A DNA stretch of 40,690 nt from positions 1-40,690 of the forward strand of contig CANPXD010000008.1 of the NCBI GenBank assembly GCA_947585615.1, in the 5' to 3' direction. Below, in pieces: positions 1 to 7,749 of the stretch. This stretch comes from an uncultured Clostridia bacterium. Lineage in GTDB: Bacteria; Bacillota; Clostridia; Oscillospirales; Acutalibacteraceae. Below the pieces are notes generated by a model, which was given only the letters and a program-made list of their open reading frames with translations, did no database searches and was not told the DNA's origin. The translations under genes and the position numbers were made by a program. The first letter of the stretch is position 1. The number at the start of each line of letters is the position of its first letter.

Positions 1-404
1 TCGCAGATAAGCTGAAACAGCGTATTGATATTCATTATCTGAATCCCTGTCTCGTTGTAAAGCTGAGAAAGGCTCATTATTCTGTCTGCCCTTTCAAGCA
101 CTCCCTGCGTCCGCGTATCTCGGTAATGATACGGCATATGAATAAGCTTTCCGCCGCTGTCGAGAAGTCCGTAATCAACGCCCCATGTATCAAACGCCAG
201 TGAATCAATATCTCCTGCTTTTTCAACGGCGGTTTTTATTTCATTAAGAATCATCTCAACATCATGGCAGATATGACCGTCCATATTGAGAGGTATATTA
301 TCAAAGCGGTGGATTTCTTCACAATCTATTTTTTCTCCGTCAAACACCGCCCTGATTACTCTTCCGCTTGACGCGCCGAAATCAAATGCAAGCACCTTTT
401 TCAT
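1..404 (-). CDS. rhaB: Rhamnulokinase-type FGGY sugar kinase, N-terminal part (cut by window edge)
   Basis: Only the first ~134 residues are in the window. The N-terminus starts [15 protein letters not shown], the FGGY phosphate-1 motif in its rhamnulokinase form (ASSGR). [12 protein letters not shown] segment and a [14 protein letters not shown] segment follow; both are typical of RhaB, which phosphorylates L-rhamnulose. With a FucU-type mutarotase and class II aldolase next to it, the enzyme could equally act on L-fuculose, because this family is often mis-assigned between the two. The start ATG overlaps the stop of the fucU-like gene by 3 nt (ATGA), so the two are translationally coupled. 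The family is secure; the substrate is inferred. Confidence 0.85.
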   Translation of the reverse strand, partial: MKKVLAFDFGASSGRVIRAVFDGEKIDCEEIHRFDNIPLNMDGHICHDVEMILNEIKTAVEKAGDIDSLAFDTWGVDYGLLDSGGKLIHMPYHYRDTRTQGVLERADRIMSLSQLYNETGIQIMNINTLFQLIC

Positions 405-838
405 TTTATGACACCCTTTTTCAGCAGTATGTTGGCATATATAGCCTTTTCACTCGTCGCTATAATGAGATACGCGTTCTTTGCCCTTTCGTAAAAAGCG
501 AACCGCTCCGTGTATTCAACTTCGTGATGCGAAGGCTCGTGCTTATTAAGTATTTTTTCATATTCCTGCCAAATAGCCGGAGTCGGACAGTCGTCACCCG
601 GCACAACCTTCATAAGGGCAACCGGCTTTGGTGTGTATGTATCAAGCGGAACAAGGCGCAGAACAGCGTCGAGCAGTTCGGGTACTCCATGACCGTCCGC
701 TCTTATTACAACAGCGTTTTTCCCCACGCTTCTGCTCGGAAAATTTCCATCGGCTATAACAAGCTCATCGCCATGTCCCATTTCGTCAAGCGCTTTCAGC
801 AGCGCAGGTGAAAGAATATCGGGTATCCCTTTAAGCAT
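401..838 (-). CDS. fucU: RbsD/FucU family sugar mutarotase, probable L-fucose mutarotase
   Basis: A 145-residue protein of the usual FucU length. It starts [34 protein letters not shown], which matches the RbsD/FucU signature: His in the MGHGD segment, then ADGNFP. FucU interconverts the alpha and beta anomers of L-fucose so that the isomerase receives its preferred anomer. A GGAG ribosome site lies 7 nt before the ATG. The gene sits 12 nt after the aldolase gene and overlaps the kinase gene by 4 nt, so it is the middle gene of a three-gene sugar operon. FucU family is confident; RbsD function on ribose is less likely given the neighbours. Confidence 0.88.
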   Translation of the reverse strand: MLKGIPDILSPALLKALDEMGHGDELVIADGNFPSRSVGKNAVVIRADGHGVPELLDAVLRLVPLDTYTPKPVALMKVVPGDDCPTPAIWQEYEKILNKHEPSHHEVEYTERFAFYERAKNAYLIIATSEKAIYANILLKKGVIK

Positions 839-850
839 ATTTTTTCTCCT

Positions 851-1564
851 TTATCCGTCTGTTTTATGGAGTGTTTTGTCATCGGGATTGAATACTTTGT
901 ATCCCGGGTGTCTGCCCGTTACTCTGTAATAGCCCCTGAGGTCAATCAGCTTCTGTATATTCTCTCTGCTTATATCGTAGCTGCCGCCCAGAATAACAGC
1001 ATTTATCGTAATCTTTGCCCATAGTTCAAGGCTTTCCATTCTGTAAAATGCAGTGACAACATCGCTTCCCACTGCAAGCGCGCCGTGGTTTTCCAGAAGC
1101 ATAACATCGTGCTCTTCAAGATATGGCTCAATCGCGTCGGGAACTTCAGCTGTTGACGGCGTTCCGTACGGCGTAAGCGGAACAGAGCCTATAACGGCAA
1201 CGTCTTCGATCATATTATACATATCCATTGCCTTGTGCGCCACCGCAAACCCCGTTGCTCCCGGCGGATGCGCGTGAATCACACCCATAACATCTTCACG
1301 TTTTTCATAGCAGCGCAAGTGCATTTTGATTTCGCTCGACGGGCGGTATCCATCGTTTGCTTCAAGAATATTTCCGCTGCTGTCAAGCAAAACAAGCTTT
1401 TCCGGAGTAATAAAAGACTTGCTGATTCCCGTGGGCGTTGCAAGAATTTTTCCGTCGTCAAGACGAACACTCACATTCCCGTCGTTTGCGGCAACCCACC
1501 CGAGCTGCCACATTTTGTGGCAAACGTCGCATATCTGCTCCTTTATTTCTTTTATGTTCTGCAT
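851..1564 (-). CDS. fucA: Class II aldolase, probable L-fuculose-1-phosphate aldolase
   Basis: A class II (zinc) aldolase/adducin family protein of 237 residues from the chosen start. Visible signatures are NDGNVSVR near the N-terminus, VIHAHPPGATGFA with the zinc-binding HAH histidines, and LLENHGALAVG with the third histidine. FucA splits L-fuculose-1-phosphate into dihydroxyacetone phosphate and L-lactaldehyde. I chose the ATG at 1564 because an AAGGAAGGGA ribosome site sits just before it; an upstream in-frame Met would lie before this site. First gene of the operon and divergent from the AraC regulator. Rhamnulose-phosphate or a related substrate cannot be excluded. Confidence 0.85.
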   Translation of the reverse strand: MQNIKEIKEQICDVCHKMWQLGWVAANDGNVSVRLDDGKILATPTGISKSFITPEKLVLLDSSGNILEANDGYRPSSEIKMHLRCYEKREDVMGVIHAHPPGATGFAVAHKAMDMYNMIEDVAVIGSVPLTPYGTPSTAEVPDAIEPYLEEHDVMLLENHGALAVGSDVVTAFYRMESLELWAKITINAVILGGSYDISRENIQKLIDLRGYYRVTGRHPGYKVFNPDDKTLHKTDG

Positions 1565-1695
1565 ACAATCCCTTCCTTGTTTGACAAGCATACAAATATA
1601 TGCTATTTTAATTGTATTATATTACATTTTAATAATATGTTCTCGTCATATTATATCATTGTTATATGACGATATTCACTTTTTGGAAGATGTAT
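1565..1695. promoter_or_regulatory. Divergent regulatory region between the aldolase operon and the AraC gene
   Basis: AT-rich divergent spacer. On the minus strand a TATAAT box lies at 1616-1621 with no good -35 box 17 nt upstream, which suits activator-dependent transcription. On the plus strand TTGACA at 1581-1586 is followed after 17 nt by TATTTT. Two inverted repeats stand out: AGCATA/TATGCT (1587-1592 and 1599-1604) and GTCATAT/ATATGAC (1645-1651 and 1664-1670). They are candidate operator sites for the neighbouring AraC protein or another regulator. Boxes and repeats are seen directly; their function is inferred. Confidence 0.5.
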
Positions 1696-2541
1696 ATGAA
1701 TTACAGCGAACTATATGAAAATAAAAAGAGAGGCACATTTGATTTTCCGATTGAGTTATATTATGTTGACGCCTCCTCCGCGCGGTATCAAATGCCGCTT
1801 CACTGGCATCTTGAATACGAACTGATTTTAATTTTAAAAGGCAGTTTTGAGCTTTTAATAGACGGAAAAAGCTTTAAAATGAACAGCGGCGACTGCGCCT
1901 GGATTGGCGACGGCGTTGTTCATGGCGGAATTCCCGACGATTGCGTCTACGAATGCGTTGTATTCGACCTCGGAACGCTTCTTCACGACACGCCCGTCTG
2001 CGCCAGAAGCGCGGCGGAATTCCTTTCCGATGAAAACGGCTACACTGCCGTCTTTTCAAAAGGAAGCCGTCAGGCAGAGCTTGCAGATAAACTATTCGAC
2101 TCGCTCGAACGCGAGCAGAAGGGCTACGAATGGACGACGGTGGGTCTGATGTGGCAGCTTATGGGCAGTCTTATAGGTATGAAAGAAAAAAGCCTTTCCA
2201 TTTCAAAAAACCGCCAGAAAATAATCAGACTCAAAAATGTTTTGACATACATACGGGATAATTATGAAAATGCCATAACGCTCAACGAGCTTGCCGACGT
2301 TGCCGGCATGGCTCCCCGGTATTTCTGCAGGGCATTTTCGGAAATGACGGGGAAAACACCTATAGAATATCTAAACTATTACCGCATTGAGCTTGCAGGA
2401 GAAAGACTGATTTTAACAGACAAGTCCGTAACCGACACAGCGCTTGAATGCGGATTCAACGATATGAGCTATTTTGCAAAAATATTTGCGCGTTATAAGA
2501 ATATGAGTCCCACAGCATACAGAAAAAACCATCTGATTTAA
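1696..2541 (+). CDS. AraC/XylS family transcriptional regulator with cupin sensor domain
   Basis: About 281 residues. The N-terminal ~140 residues look like an AraC-type cupin sensor (an RYQMPLHWHLEYELI segment with His residues, then a SGDCAWIGDGVVHGG segment). The C-terminal ~100 residues form the two helix-turn-helix AraC domain: LNELADVAGMAPRYFCRAF for the first and DTALECGFNDMSYFAKIF for the second, ending in the classic MSPTAYRK. I chose the ATG at 1696 because GGAAG lies 6 nt upstream; in-frame ATGs at 1666 and 1690 lack such a site. Divergent from the fucose/rhamnose-type operon, so it probably senses that sugar or its phosphate. Confidence 0.88.
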   Translation: MNYSELYENKKRGTFDFPIELYYVDASSARYQMPLHWHLEYELILILKGSFELLIDGKSFKMNSGDCAWIGDGVVHGGIPDDCVYECVVFDLGTLLHDTPVCARSAAEFLSDENGYTAVFSKGSRQAELADKLFDSLEREQKGYEWTTVGLMWQLMGSLIGMKEKSLSISKNRQKIIRLKNVLTYIRDNYENAITLNELADVAGMAPRYFCRAFSEMTGKTPIEYLNYYRIELAGERLILTDKSVTDTALECGFNDMSYFAKIFARYKNMSPTAYRKNHLI

Positions 2542-2581
2542 AGCGCAGCCGCGCTTCGCAAACCGCGCCGCAGGATAGTCA

Positions 2582-2610
2582 AAGCCGCAGGTCATTCTGA
2601 CCTGCGGCTT
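2582..2610. terminator. Perfect hairpin between convergent genes, likely bidirectional terminator
   Basis: A 13-bp perfect stem (AAGCCGCAGGTCA and its complement) with a TTC loop sits between the stop of the AraC gene and the end of the SGNH operon. The T-runs on either side are weak, so termination strength is uncertain. Confidence 0.6.
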
Positions 2611-2620
2611 GTGCTTTATG

Positions 2621-3562
2621 CTAAAACGAATCCATTTCCTTAAGATACTGCGCAATAAAGTCGGTTGATTTTTCCGCGCCTTCCGTACATAGGTGGTTCT
2701 CGTCATAAAAATCTGTTTTTCCGTCGATTCCGATTTCAGCAAGGTAATCGTTCATTTCAAGAAATATTAAATTGTTTTTATCCATATAATCCCTTACAGT
2801 CTGTGAATCTGATTTTGTCCATTTTGCTGCCGGAGATTTAAAAAACACAACTTGAATTCCGTTTTCTCTGCACAGTTCGGTAATATTTGAAATTGCCTCG
2901 TCTGTTTCAGGTAGTACCCCCCCCCGAGGGGTTTTTTCGTCCTCTGTCTGAAGATACTTTATTTCAACCTCTTTGATATGTTCACGGCCTATATATCCTC
3001 TTGAGGAATAATCCAGCGTTGTAAGATAATACGTTACATCATCTATCCAAAGTCTTTTCCAATTTGAATGTGTAAAAAAAAGAGGGAAGCCGTACTTAAC
3101 GATTTCTTTTATATCTCCGTTTAAAACCGTATTTAATGAAACTATTTTTTCAGGAGTAAGCTTTGTTGGCACATAATTCCATGCCAATTCACGTTCCTCA
3201 AGATTTTTATTTTCATTGAAGAAAGCGCTTATTTCAACCATAACCACATCGGGTTTCTGTCTTTTAAGAGCTTCTTGCATATAGTAATAGGATATTGTCA
3301 GATTTTGACTGCTCGATCCTAAATCATAGGAAGATATACCGTATTCCTCCGTTAATTTCTGTGAGTCAACGGTGCAGAACATTTGACTTGGACCGACAAA
3401 CAGAACATCCAAGCTGTTTTCAGGCAATTCGTAAAAACCTTTTACCATTTTTGTGGAATCATAATATTTCGGAAGGAAAATCATCTGCAGAACCGCAAAA
3501 ACAATACAGAAAGACAATACAAATGAAATGATTTTACAACTGTTTTTAAAAAATTTTTTCAT
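2621..3562 (-). CDS. Membrane-anchored SGNH/DltD-like protein, paralogue A, with in-frame G9 tract
   Basis: About 313 residues. One N-terminal hydrophobic helix (residues ~10-30) should anchor it, leaving the rest outside the cell. After it comes LDVLFVGPSQM, a GxS block with the candidate nucleophile Ser near residue 59, and at the C-terminus TDFYDENHL, the Asp-x-x-His of an SGNH triad. This is the layout of DltD and PatB partners of MBOAT transferases. I start at the second Met (MKKFFK) because GGAG lies 7 nt before it. A G9 run on the coding strand encodes Arg-Gly-Gly-Val near residue 213; loss or gain of one G would remove the C-terminal His. More A/T-rich than flanking housekeeping genes. 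Acceptor is unknown. Confidence 0.8.
   Translation of the reverse strand: MKKFFKNSCKIISFVLSFCIVFAVLQMIFLPKYYDSTKMVKGFYELPENSLDVLFVGPSQMFCTVDSQKLTEEYGISSYDLGSSSQNLTISYYYMQEALKRQKPDVVMVEISAFFNENKNLEERELAWNYVPTKLTPEKIVSLNTVLNGDIKEIVKYGFPLFFTHSNWKRLWIDDVTYYLTTLDYSSRGYIGREHIKEVEIKYLQTEDEKTPRGGVLPETDEAISNITELCRENGIQVVFFKSPAAKWTKSDSQTVRDYMDKNNLIFLEMNDYLAEIGIDGKTDFYDENHLCTEGAEKSTDFIAQYLKEMDSF
2917..2925 (-). repeat. G9 homopolymer (coding strand) in SGNH paralogue A
   Basis: Nine consecutive C on the plus strand, nine G in the coding sense, within CGG-GGG-GGG-GTA codons. With ten G the frame reaches a TGA four codons after the tract starts; with eight G it runs about 38 codons to a TAA. Both lose the DENHL motif. 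Homopolymer G tracts of this length are classic slippage sites. Confidence 0.85.
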
Positions 3563-3580
3563 CTGCATTCTCCTTTAAAT

Positions 3581-4519
3581 TCAAAATGAGTAGTTTTCTT
3601 TAAGATATTCTGCAATAAAATCAGTCGCCTTTTCGGCACCCTCTACGCACAAATGCTGTTCGTCATAAAAATCTGTTTGTGTGTCAATGCCCATTTCATC
3701 AATAAAGTCATTCATTTCAATAAATTTATAATGATTCCCGAGCATATATTCTTTAACTGTTTTGGAATCTCCTTTTGTCCATTCAGCCATTGGGGATTTA
3801 AAGAATACAACAATACAACCATTTTCGTCGCACAACTCGGCAATTTCAGAAATTGCCTTGTCTGTTTCAGGTAGTACCCCCCCCCGATTTGATTCAGCGG
3901 CAGAATCAAGATATGCCATCTGAACAGCCTTTATATGTTCCCTGCCGTAATAGCCTCTTGTTGAATAATCCAGCTTTTTAAAATAGTAAGTAATATCCTC
4001 AGATTCAGCAATGTTCCATCTCGTATGGTATTCAAAAAGAGGAAAAGCAAATTTTAAAACCTTTTTAGCATCCCCATCCAAAATTGTATACATTGATTTT
4101 AATTTCTCAATGGTCAACTTCATAGGAACATATGTAAATGCAAAGGTTCTGTCGGTTATTTCAGAATTTTTTTCAAAAAAAGACCCAACTTCCACCATTA
4201 CGACCTTTGGATTCTGAACCTTTAACGCTTCCTGAAGATAATAATACGTGCTGGTAAGACATTGTGATGCTGCGCCGAAATCAAATGCTTTTATTCCGTA
4301 ATTTTCAGTCAGCTTTTGTGCATCTACGGTGCAATACATCTGGCTTGAACCCAGAAATAAAACATCAATGCTATTTTCTTCAAGTTCATAAAGAGCGCTT
4401 CCCATTACAACCGAATTATCTAATTTAGGAATGAGAACAGCCTGTAATCCGGCAAAAATCAAACAAAAGACCAATACAAATGAAATGATTTTGCAGCCGG
4501 TGTTTAAAACTTTTTTCAT
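3581..4519 (-). CDS. Membrane-anchored SGNH/DltD-like protein, paralogue B, with in-frame G9 tract
   Basis: About 312 residues, a clear tandem paralogue of the genes on both sides. Same layout: N-terminal hydrophobic helix, LDVLFLGSSQMYCTVD-type GxS block (LFLGSSQM), long middle with a YYLQEAL helix, and C-terminal TDFYDEQHLCVEGAEK with the Asp-x-x-His pair. GGAG 7 nt upstream favours the second Met (MKKVLN). It carries the same RGGVLPETD codons as paralogue A, with an identical G9 run. Twelve nt separate it from each neighbour. By analogy with DltD it may pass or hydrolyse an acyl group outside the membrane next to the MBOAT protein; the substrate is unknown. Confidence 0.8.
   Translation of the reverse strand: MKKVLNTGCKIISFVLVFCLIFAGLQAVLIPKLDNSVVMGSALYELEENSIDVLFLGSSQMYCTVDAQKLTENYGIKAFDFGAASQCLTSTYYYLQEALKVQNPKVVMVEVGSFFEKNSEITDRTFAFTYVPMKLTIEKLKSMYTILDGDAKKVLKFAFPLFEYHTRWNIAESEDITYYFKKLDYSTRGYYGREHIKAVQMAYLDSAAESNRGGVLPETDKAISEIAELCDENGCIVVFFKSPMAEWTKGDSKTVKEYMLGNHYKFIEMNDFIDEMGIDTQTDFYDEQHLCVEGAEKATDFIAEYLKENYSF
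3877..3885 (-). repeat. G9 homopolymer (coding strand) in SGNH paralogue B
   Basis: Nine C on the plus strand at the codons equivalent to the tract in paralogue A. About 28 nt around it are identical between the two genes (plus-strand 3862-3887 region against 2902-2927), although the genes are clearly diverged elsewhere. Ten G would give an early TGA, as in paralogue A. Confidence 0.85.
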
Positions 4520-4537
4520 TTGCATTCTCCTTTAAAT

Positions 4538-5473
4538 TCAAAAAGAGTAATTCTCTTTAAGATATTCTGCGATAAAATCAGTTGTTTTTTCCGCTCCCGA
4601 AACATTAAGATGAAGTTCATTTGCAAAATCAGTTTTGCTGTCTATACCTATTTCATAGATATAGTCGTTAAAATCTATAAAATCAAGATTGTTTTGATTG
4701 ATAAATTCCTTTACTGTTTTTGAATCATTTCTTGTCCATTCAGCAACAGGGGACTTAAAAAACACAACATCTATATTGTTTTCTTTGCAAAGAGCTGCAA
4801 TATTTGAAATTGCTTTAGCTGTATCCTCCGGAACCTCGCGCACTTCTCCATTTCCCGGCGACAAATACTTGATTGTCTGTTCGTTTACATCTGTTCCCTT
4901 ACAAAAACCTCTTAATGAAAAATCAGGATCTGTAAAATAATATAACAGATCTTCTTTTCCCAAAATATTCCATCTTGAATGATAAGCAAGTAGAGGGATC
5001 GAATACTTAATTGCCGTTTTTATATTACCGCCCGATACCTCAAGCATTGAATCCCATTTTTCCTTATTCCAATCCATAAGTGCGTAGGTCCAACCCATCT
5101 CTGCATCTCTTATATCTTTGTTCTGCAGAAAAAACGATGTAACTTCTACCATAACAACCTTGGGCTTTTGAAGCTTTAATGCTTCTTGGAGATAATAATA
5201 CGTACAGGTAAGATACTGCGACGCCGCTCCGAAATTAAAGGATGATATTCCGTATTCCTCAGTCAATCTTTTGGAATCAACAGTACAATACATCTGACTT
5301 GGTCCCATAAACATAACATCAATACTGTTTTCATCAAGCTGTTTAAGACCGTTGACCATTAACACGGAATCGCCGTACTTTGGCAGCAAGACGGCCTGAA
5401 GTCCGGCAAAAATCAAACAAAATGCCAATACAAATGAAATAACCTTACAGCTTGCTTTTAAAAATTTCTTCAT
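4538..5473 (-). CDS. Membrane-anchored SGNH/DltD-like protein, paralogue C, without G tract and with Asp-to-Asn change
   Basis: About 311 residues, paralogous to the two downstream genes. It keeps the N-terminal hydrophobic helix and the VMFMGPSQMYCTVDS block with the candidate Ser, and the final His in FANELHLNVSGAEK. However, the Asp of the DxxH motif in paralogues A and B aligns with Asn here, so a standard SGNH triad may be incomplete. The segment holding RGGVLPETD in A and B reads REVPEDTA and has no G run. I start at the ATG at 5473, 14 nt after the MBOAT stop; the ribosome site is weak, so coupling to the MBOAT gene is likely. A TTG two codons upstream is the alternative start. Confidence 0.78.
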   Translation of the reverse strand: MKKFLKASCKVISFVLAFCLIFAGLQAVLLPKYGDSVLMVNGLKQLDENSIDVMFMGPSQMYCTVDSKRLTEEYGISSFNFGAASQYLTCTYYYLQEALKLQKPKVVMVEVTSFFLQNKDIRDAEMGWTYALMDWNKEKWDSMLEVSGGNIKTAIKYSIPLLAYHSRWNILGKEDLLYYFTDPDFSLRGFCKGTDVNEQTIKYLSPGNGEVREVPEDTAKAISNIAALCKENNIDVVFFKSPVAEWTRNDSKTVKEFINQNNLDFIDFNDYIYEIGIDSKTDFANELHLNVSGAEKTTDFIAEYLKENYSF

Positions 5474-5487
5474 TGACAATCACACCG

Positions 5488-7095
5488 TTAAAATTCAAAA
5501 TAAATGAAATTCGAGCTGAGATACTGCGTTCCGTATGCTCCGAAAACGATAAGCGTAAAAATGCACGCAAGGTAAAAAGCCATACGTATCGGATACGGCT
5601 TGCTTTCAATTTTTTCTCTTATGAAAACGCCCTTTTCGCGCAACAGGTCGACAAACAGCAGAACGCAAACGCAAAGAACAGTATATACCAATATATTTAT
5701 AATACTGCACTGGAGTGAATCGGCATTTGCAACCTCGACAAGCTGCCCAAGACCGAGTGTCCTGTCTGCAACAATTCTGACGAACATCTGTATGGCGTCT
5801 CCAAACGATTTTGAATTAAAGAACACCCAGGCAAAAATCATCAAAACGGTGCAACGCAGCGACTGGAAGATATGCCAGAACAGATTTTCTTCTCTGATTT
5901 TAAGCTTTGCTTTTATTTTATCGGTAAGCGGTTTGAAAATTTCTCCGCTAAAGATATAAATAAACTGGAGCAAACCGACTCCGAAAACATAATTAAAGCC
6001 TGCACCGTGCCATACGCCTATAAGCGTCCAGAGAATCAGCATACCAATATATGTAGGTATCTGCCTGCCTGCTTTTTTGCCGACCTTTTTTGTGAGCCAT
6101 TTGCCGAGATTCTGAAAAGCCTTTGATTTAAGAACAGGATAAAAAACATAATCCTTGAGCCACGCTCCGAGGCTTATGTGCCATCTCTGCCAGAATTCCG
6201 TTATATTTCTCGAGAAAAACGGCTGCCTGAAGTTTATCGGCATTTCAATTCCAAGCAGTTCGCCTATACCGAGTATAATGTCCATATAGCCTGAAAAATC
6301 GGCATAAATCTGAATTGCAAAACAAACAGCACCGAAGATAATCGCAAGTCCTGCATATTCGGTATAATTGGAGAATATCTCGTTTGTAATGACTCCCATC
6401 TGATCGGCAATACAAAGCTTTTTGATATAGCCCCATGTGATTTTCAGTACCGCGAGCTTGATTGAGTGAAAATCATGCTTTTTTCTTTCCTCGCTGCACA
6501 CCTGCGGCATAAGCTTTCCGTACCGGTTAAACGGTCCCTGCATAATTGACAGGAAAAACATCGCGTACAGAATAACCTTGAGAGGGTTTTTCTCTGCAGG
6601 AATTATTCCGCGCGAAACATCGACAATATACCCGATAAGCTGCAGTGAGAAATACGAGATGCCGAGCGGCAGAAAAATGTTTTCCGCTGTCCAAAGCGAG
6701 GTATTGAACGTATTGTTTATATTTACGGCAAAATGACCGTAATATTTGAACAGAAAAAGCAGACCGACATTTAAAACAACGGCAAGCGCCACCCATAAGC
6801 TCTGACGCTTTGTAAAATACTTTCTTTTTGCTTTTCTTTCTTCCTTGTCAACCTTACCCTTGTTTTCCGAAAGCCACTGCGCCTGCCTGTCCTTGAGCTT
6901 CTGGATCTGAAGCGCGGAAAAATATGTAGCAAGCGACAAACCGATCAGAATGAAAATCCCGTATACACTGAAACTTATGTAAAAAACGGCACTTGCGGCA
7001 AGCAGAACGATCCACTTCCATTTTTTCGGCACCGCATAGTAAAGAATGCAGGTAATGAATACAAAAAGCAAAAATTTAAAAGATGTAATAGCCAT
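5488..7095 (-). CDS. MBOAT family membrane O-acyltransferase (DltB/AlgI/PatA-like)
   Basis: 535 residues with about ten hydrophobic segments. MBOAT signatures are plain: NITEFWQRWHISLGAWLKDYVFYP near residues 298-320 and the invariant active-site His in TLIGVWHGAGFNYV (His ~363). An IYADFSGYMDI segment lies between transmembrane helices, as in AlgI and DltB. These enzymes take an acyl group from the cytoplasmic side and move it to a polymer at the outer face. It starts 4 nt after the VOC gene and is followed by the three SGNH genes, the usual MBOAT partners. The carrier protein two genes upstream suggests a thioester donor, as in Dlt. Acyl group and acceptor are inferred only. Confidence 0.93.
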   Translation of the reverse strand: MAITSFKFLLFVFITCILYYAVPKKWKWIVLLAASAVFYISFSVYGIFILIGLSLATYFSALQIQKLKDRQAQWLSENKGKVDKEERKAKRKYFTKRQSLWVALAVVLNVGLLFLFKYYGHFAVNINNTFNTSLWTAENIFLPLGISYFSLQLIGYIVDVSRGIIPAEKNPLKVILYAMFFLSIMQGPFNRYGKLMPQVCSEERKKHDFHSIKLAVLKITWGYIKKLCIADQMGVITNEIFSNYTEYAGLAIIFGAVCFAIQIYADFSGYMDIILGIGELLGIEMPINFRQPFFSRNITEFWQRWHISLGAWLKDYVFYPVLKSKAFQNLGKWLTKKVGKKAGRQIPTYIGMLILWTLIGVWHGAGFNYVFGVGLLQFIYIFSGEIFKPLTDKIKAKLKIREENLFWHIFQSLRCTVLMIFAWVFFNSKSFGDAIQMFVRIVADRTLGLGQLVEVANADSLQCSIINILVYTVLCVCVLLFVDLLREKGVFIREKIESKPYPIRMAFYLACIFTLIVFGAYGTQYLSSNFIYFEF

Positions 7096-7099
7096 ATTC

Positions 7100-7489
7100 T
7101 TATTCCTTTAAAAGCTCAATCATTCCGGCACGCGCACTTATTAAAAAAGCGACCTCGGAATTTTTACCTATCGCAGGTGCGGGAGACGGCTCCAGAAAGA
7201 GCAGAAACTTTTCTTTTTTCAGTTTTTCTATTGTTTCTTCCAGATTGTTACAACAGTAGCATATATGATACGGAGCGTTCTGATACTGCTTTAAAAGCGG
7301 ATAAAGCGATGATTCACGCGACGGTGCAACTAACTCAACACAGTATCCGCCGTTATCAAGAAAACAGATGTGGGCTTTTCTGCCGTCATCCCATACGGGA
7401 CTGCTCTGAAGCACATATCCCAGCGTTTCAAATGCACTGACAGATTTATTTATCTGCTTTACAAGATAACCAATATGATGAATTCTCAT
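7100..7489 (-). CDS. VOC (glyoxalase/epimerase-like) family protein
   Basis: 129 residues, the length of a single VOC domain pair. It starts MRIHHIGYLV, with ELVAP near residue 53, YHICY near 75 and IELLKE at the end. The pattern His5, Glu53, His75, Glu126 matches the four metal ligands of methylmalonyl-CoA epimerase and glyoxalase I folds. The ATG follows the carrier protein stop directly (TAAATG), and the MBOAT gene starts 4 nt later, so it belongs to the acyl-transfer operon. It might epimerise or otherwise process the acyl group on the carrier; this is inference from context. Confidence 0.78.
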   Translation of the reverse strand: MRIHHIGYLVKQINKSVSAFETLGYVLQSSPVWDDGRKAHICFLDNGGYCVELVAPSRESSLYPLLKQYQNAPYHICYCCNNLEETIEKLKKEKFLLFLEPSPAPAIGKNSEVAFLISARAGMIELLKE

Positions 7490-7729
7490 TTACACTTCTT
7501 CCTCGATATAGTCCACCATTTCGCCGACATTTTTCATGCTTACGGTCTGTCCCATTGAAAACTCAATATCAAATTCGTCCTCAATGGCGGCAAGCAGCGT
7601 TATGTGGCGAAGACTGTCCCAGCCGTCAACGTCGTGTGCTGTTGTTTCATCGTTCACCGTAAGATCATCGTCTCCGAACACATCCTGAAATACGGTATTC
7701 AGTCTTTCGTAAATTTCCTCTCTTGTCAT
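7490..7729 (-). CDS. Acyl carrier protein of the acyl-transfer cassette
   Basis: 79 residues, a typical carrier length. The motif GWDSLRHITLLAAIEDEF places Ser39 as the phosphopantetheine attachment residue (DSL), followed by a helix typical of ACP and PCP domains. An AAGGAGG ribosome site stands 8 nt before the ATG. It is 20 nt downstream of the FkbH-like gene and abuts the VOC gene. In the Dlt system the equivalent is DltC; in glyceryl-loading systems an FkbH-type enzyme loads such a carrier. It is distinct in context from the fatty-acid ACP, since no fatty-acid genes are near. Confidence 0.92.
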   Translation of the reverse strand: MTREEIYERLNTVFQDVFGDDDLTVNDETTAHDVDGWDSLRHITLLAAIEDEFDIEFSMGQTVSMKNVGEMVDYIEEEV

Positions 7730-7749
7730 TGTTTTTTCCTCCTTAATTT

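Noticed and set aside
401-838. Long open frame on the plus strand opposite the FucU gene (368-811)
   Set aside because: Shadow of the well-supported minus-strand gene, with no family signature.
2621-5473. Three tandem SGNH genes as assembly duplication artefact
   Set aside because: The copies are clearly diverged at protein and DNA level along most of their length, so they are true paralogues.
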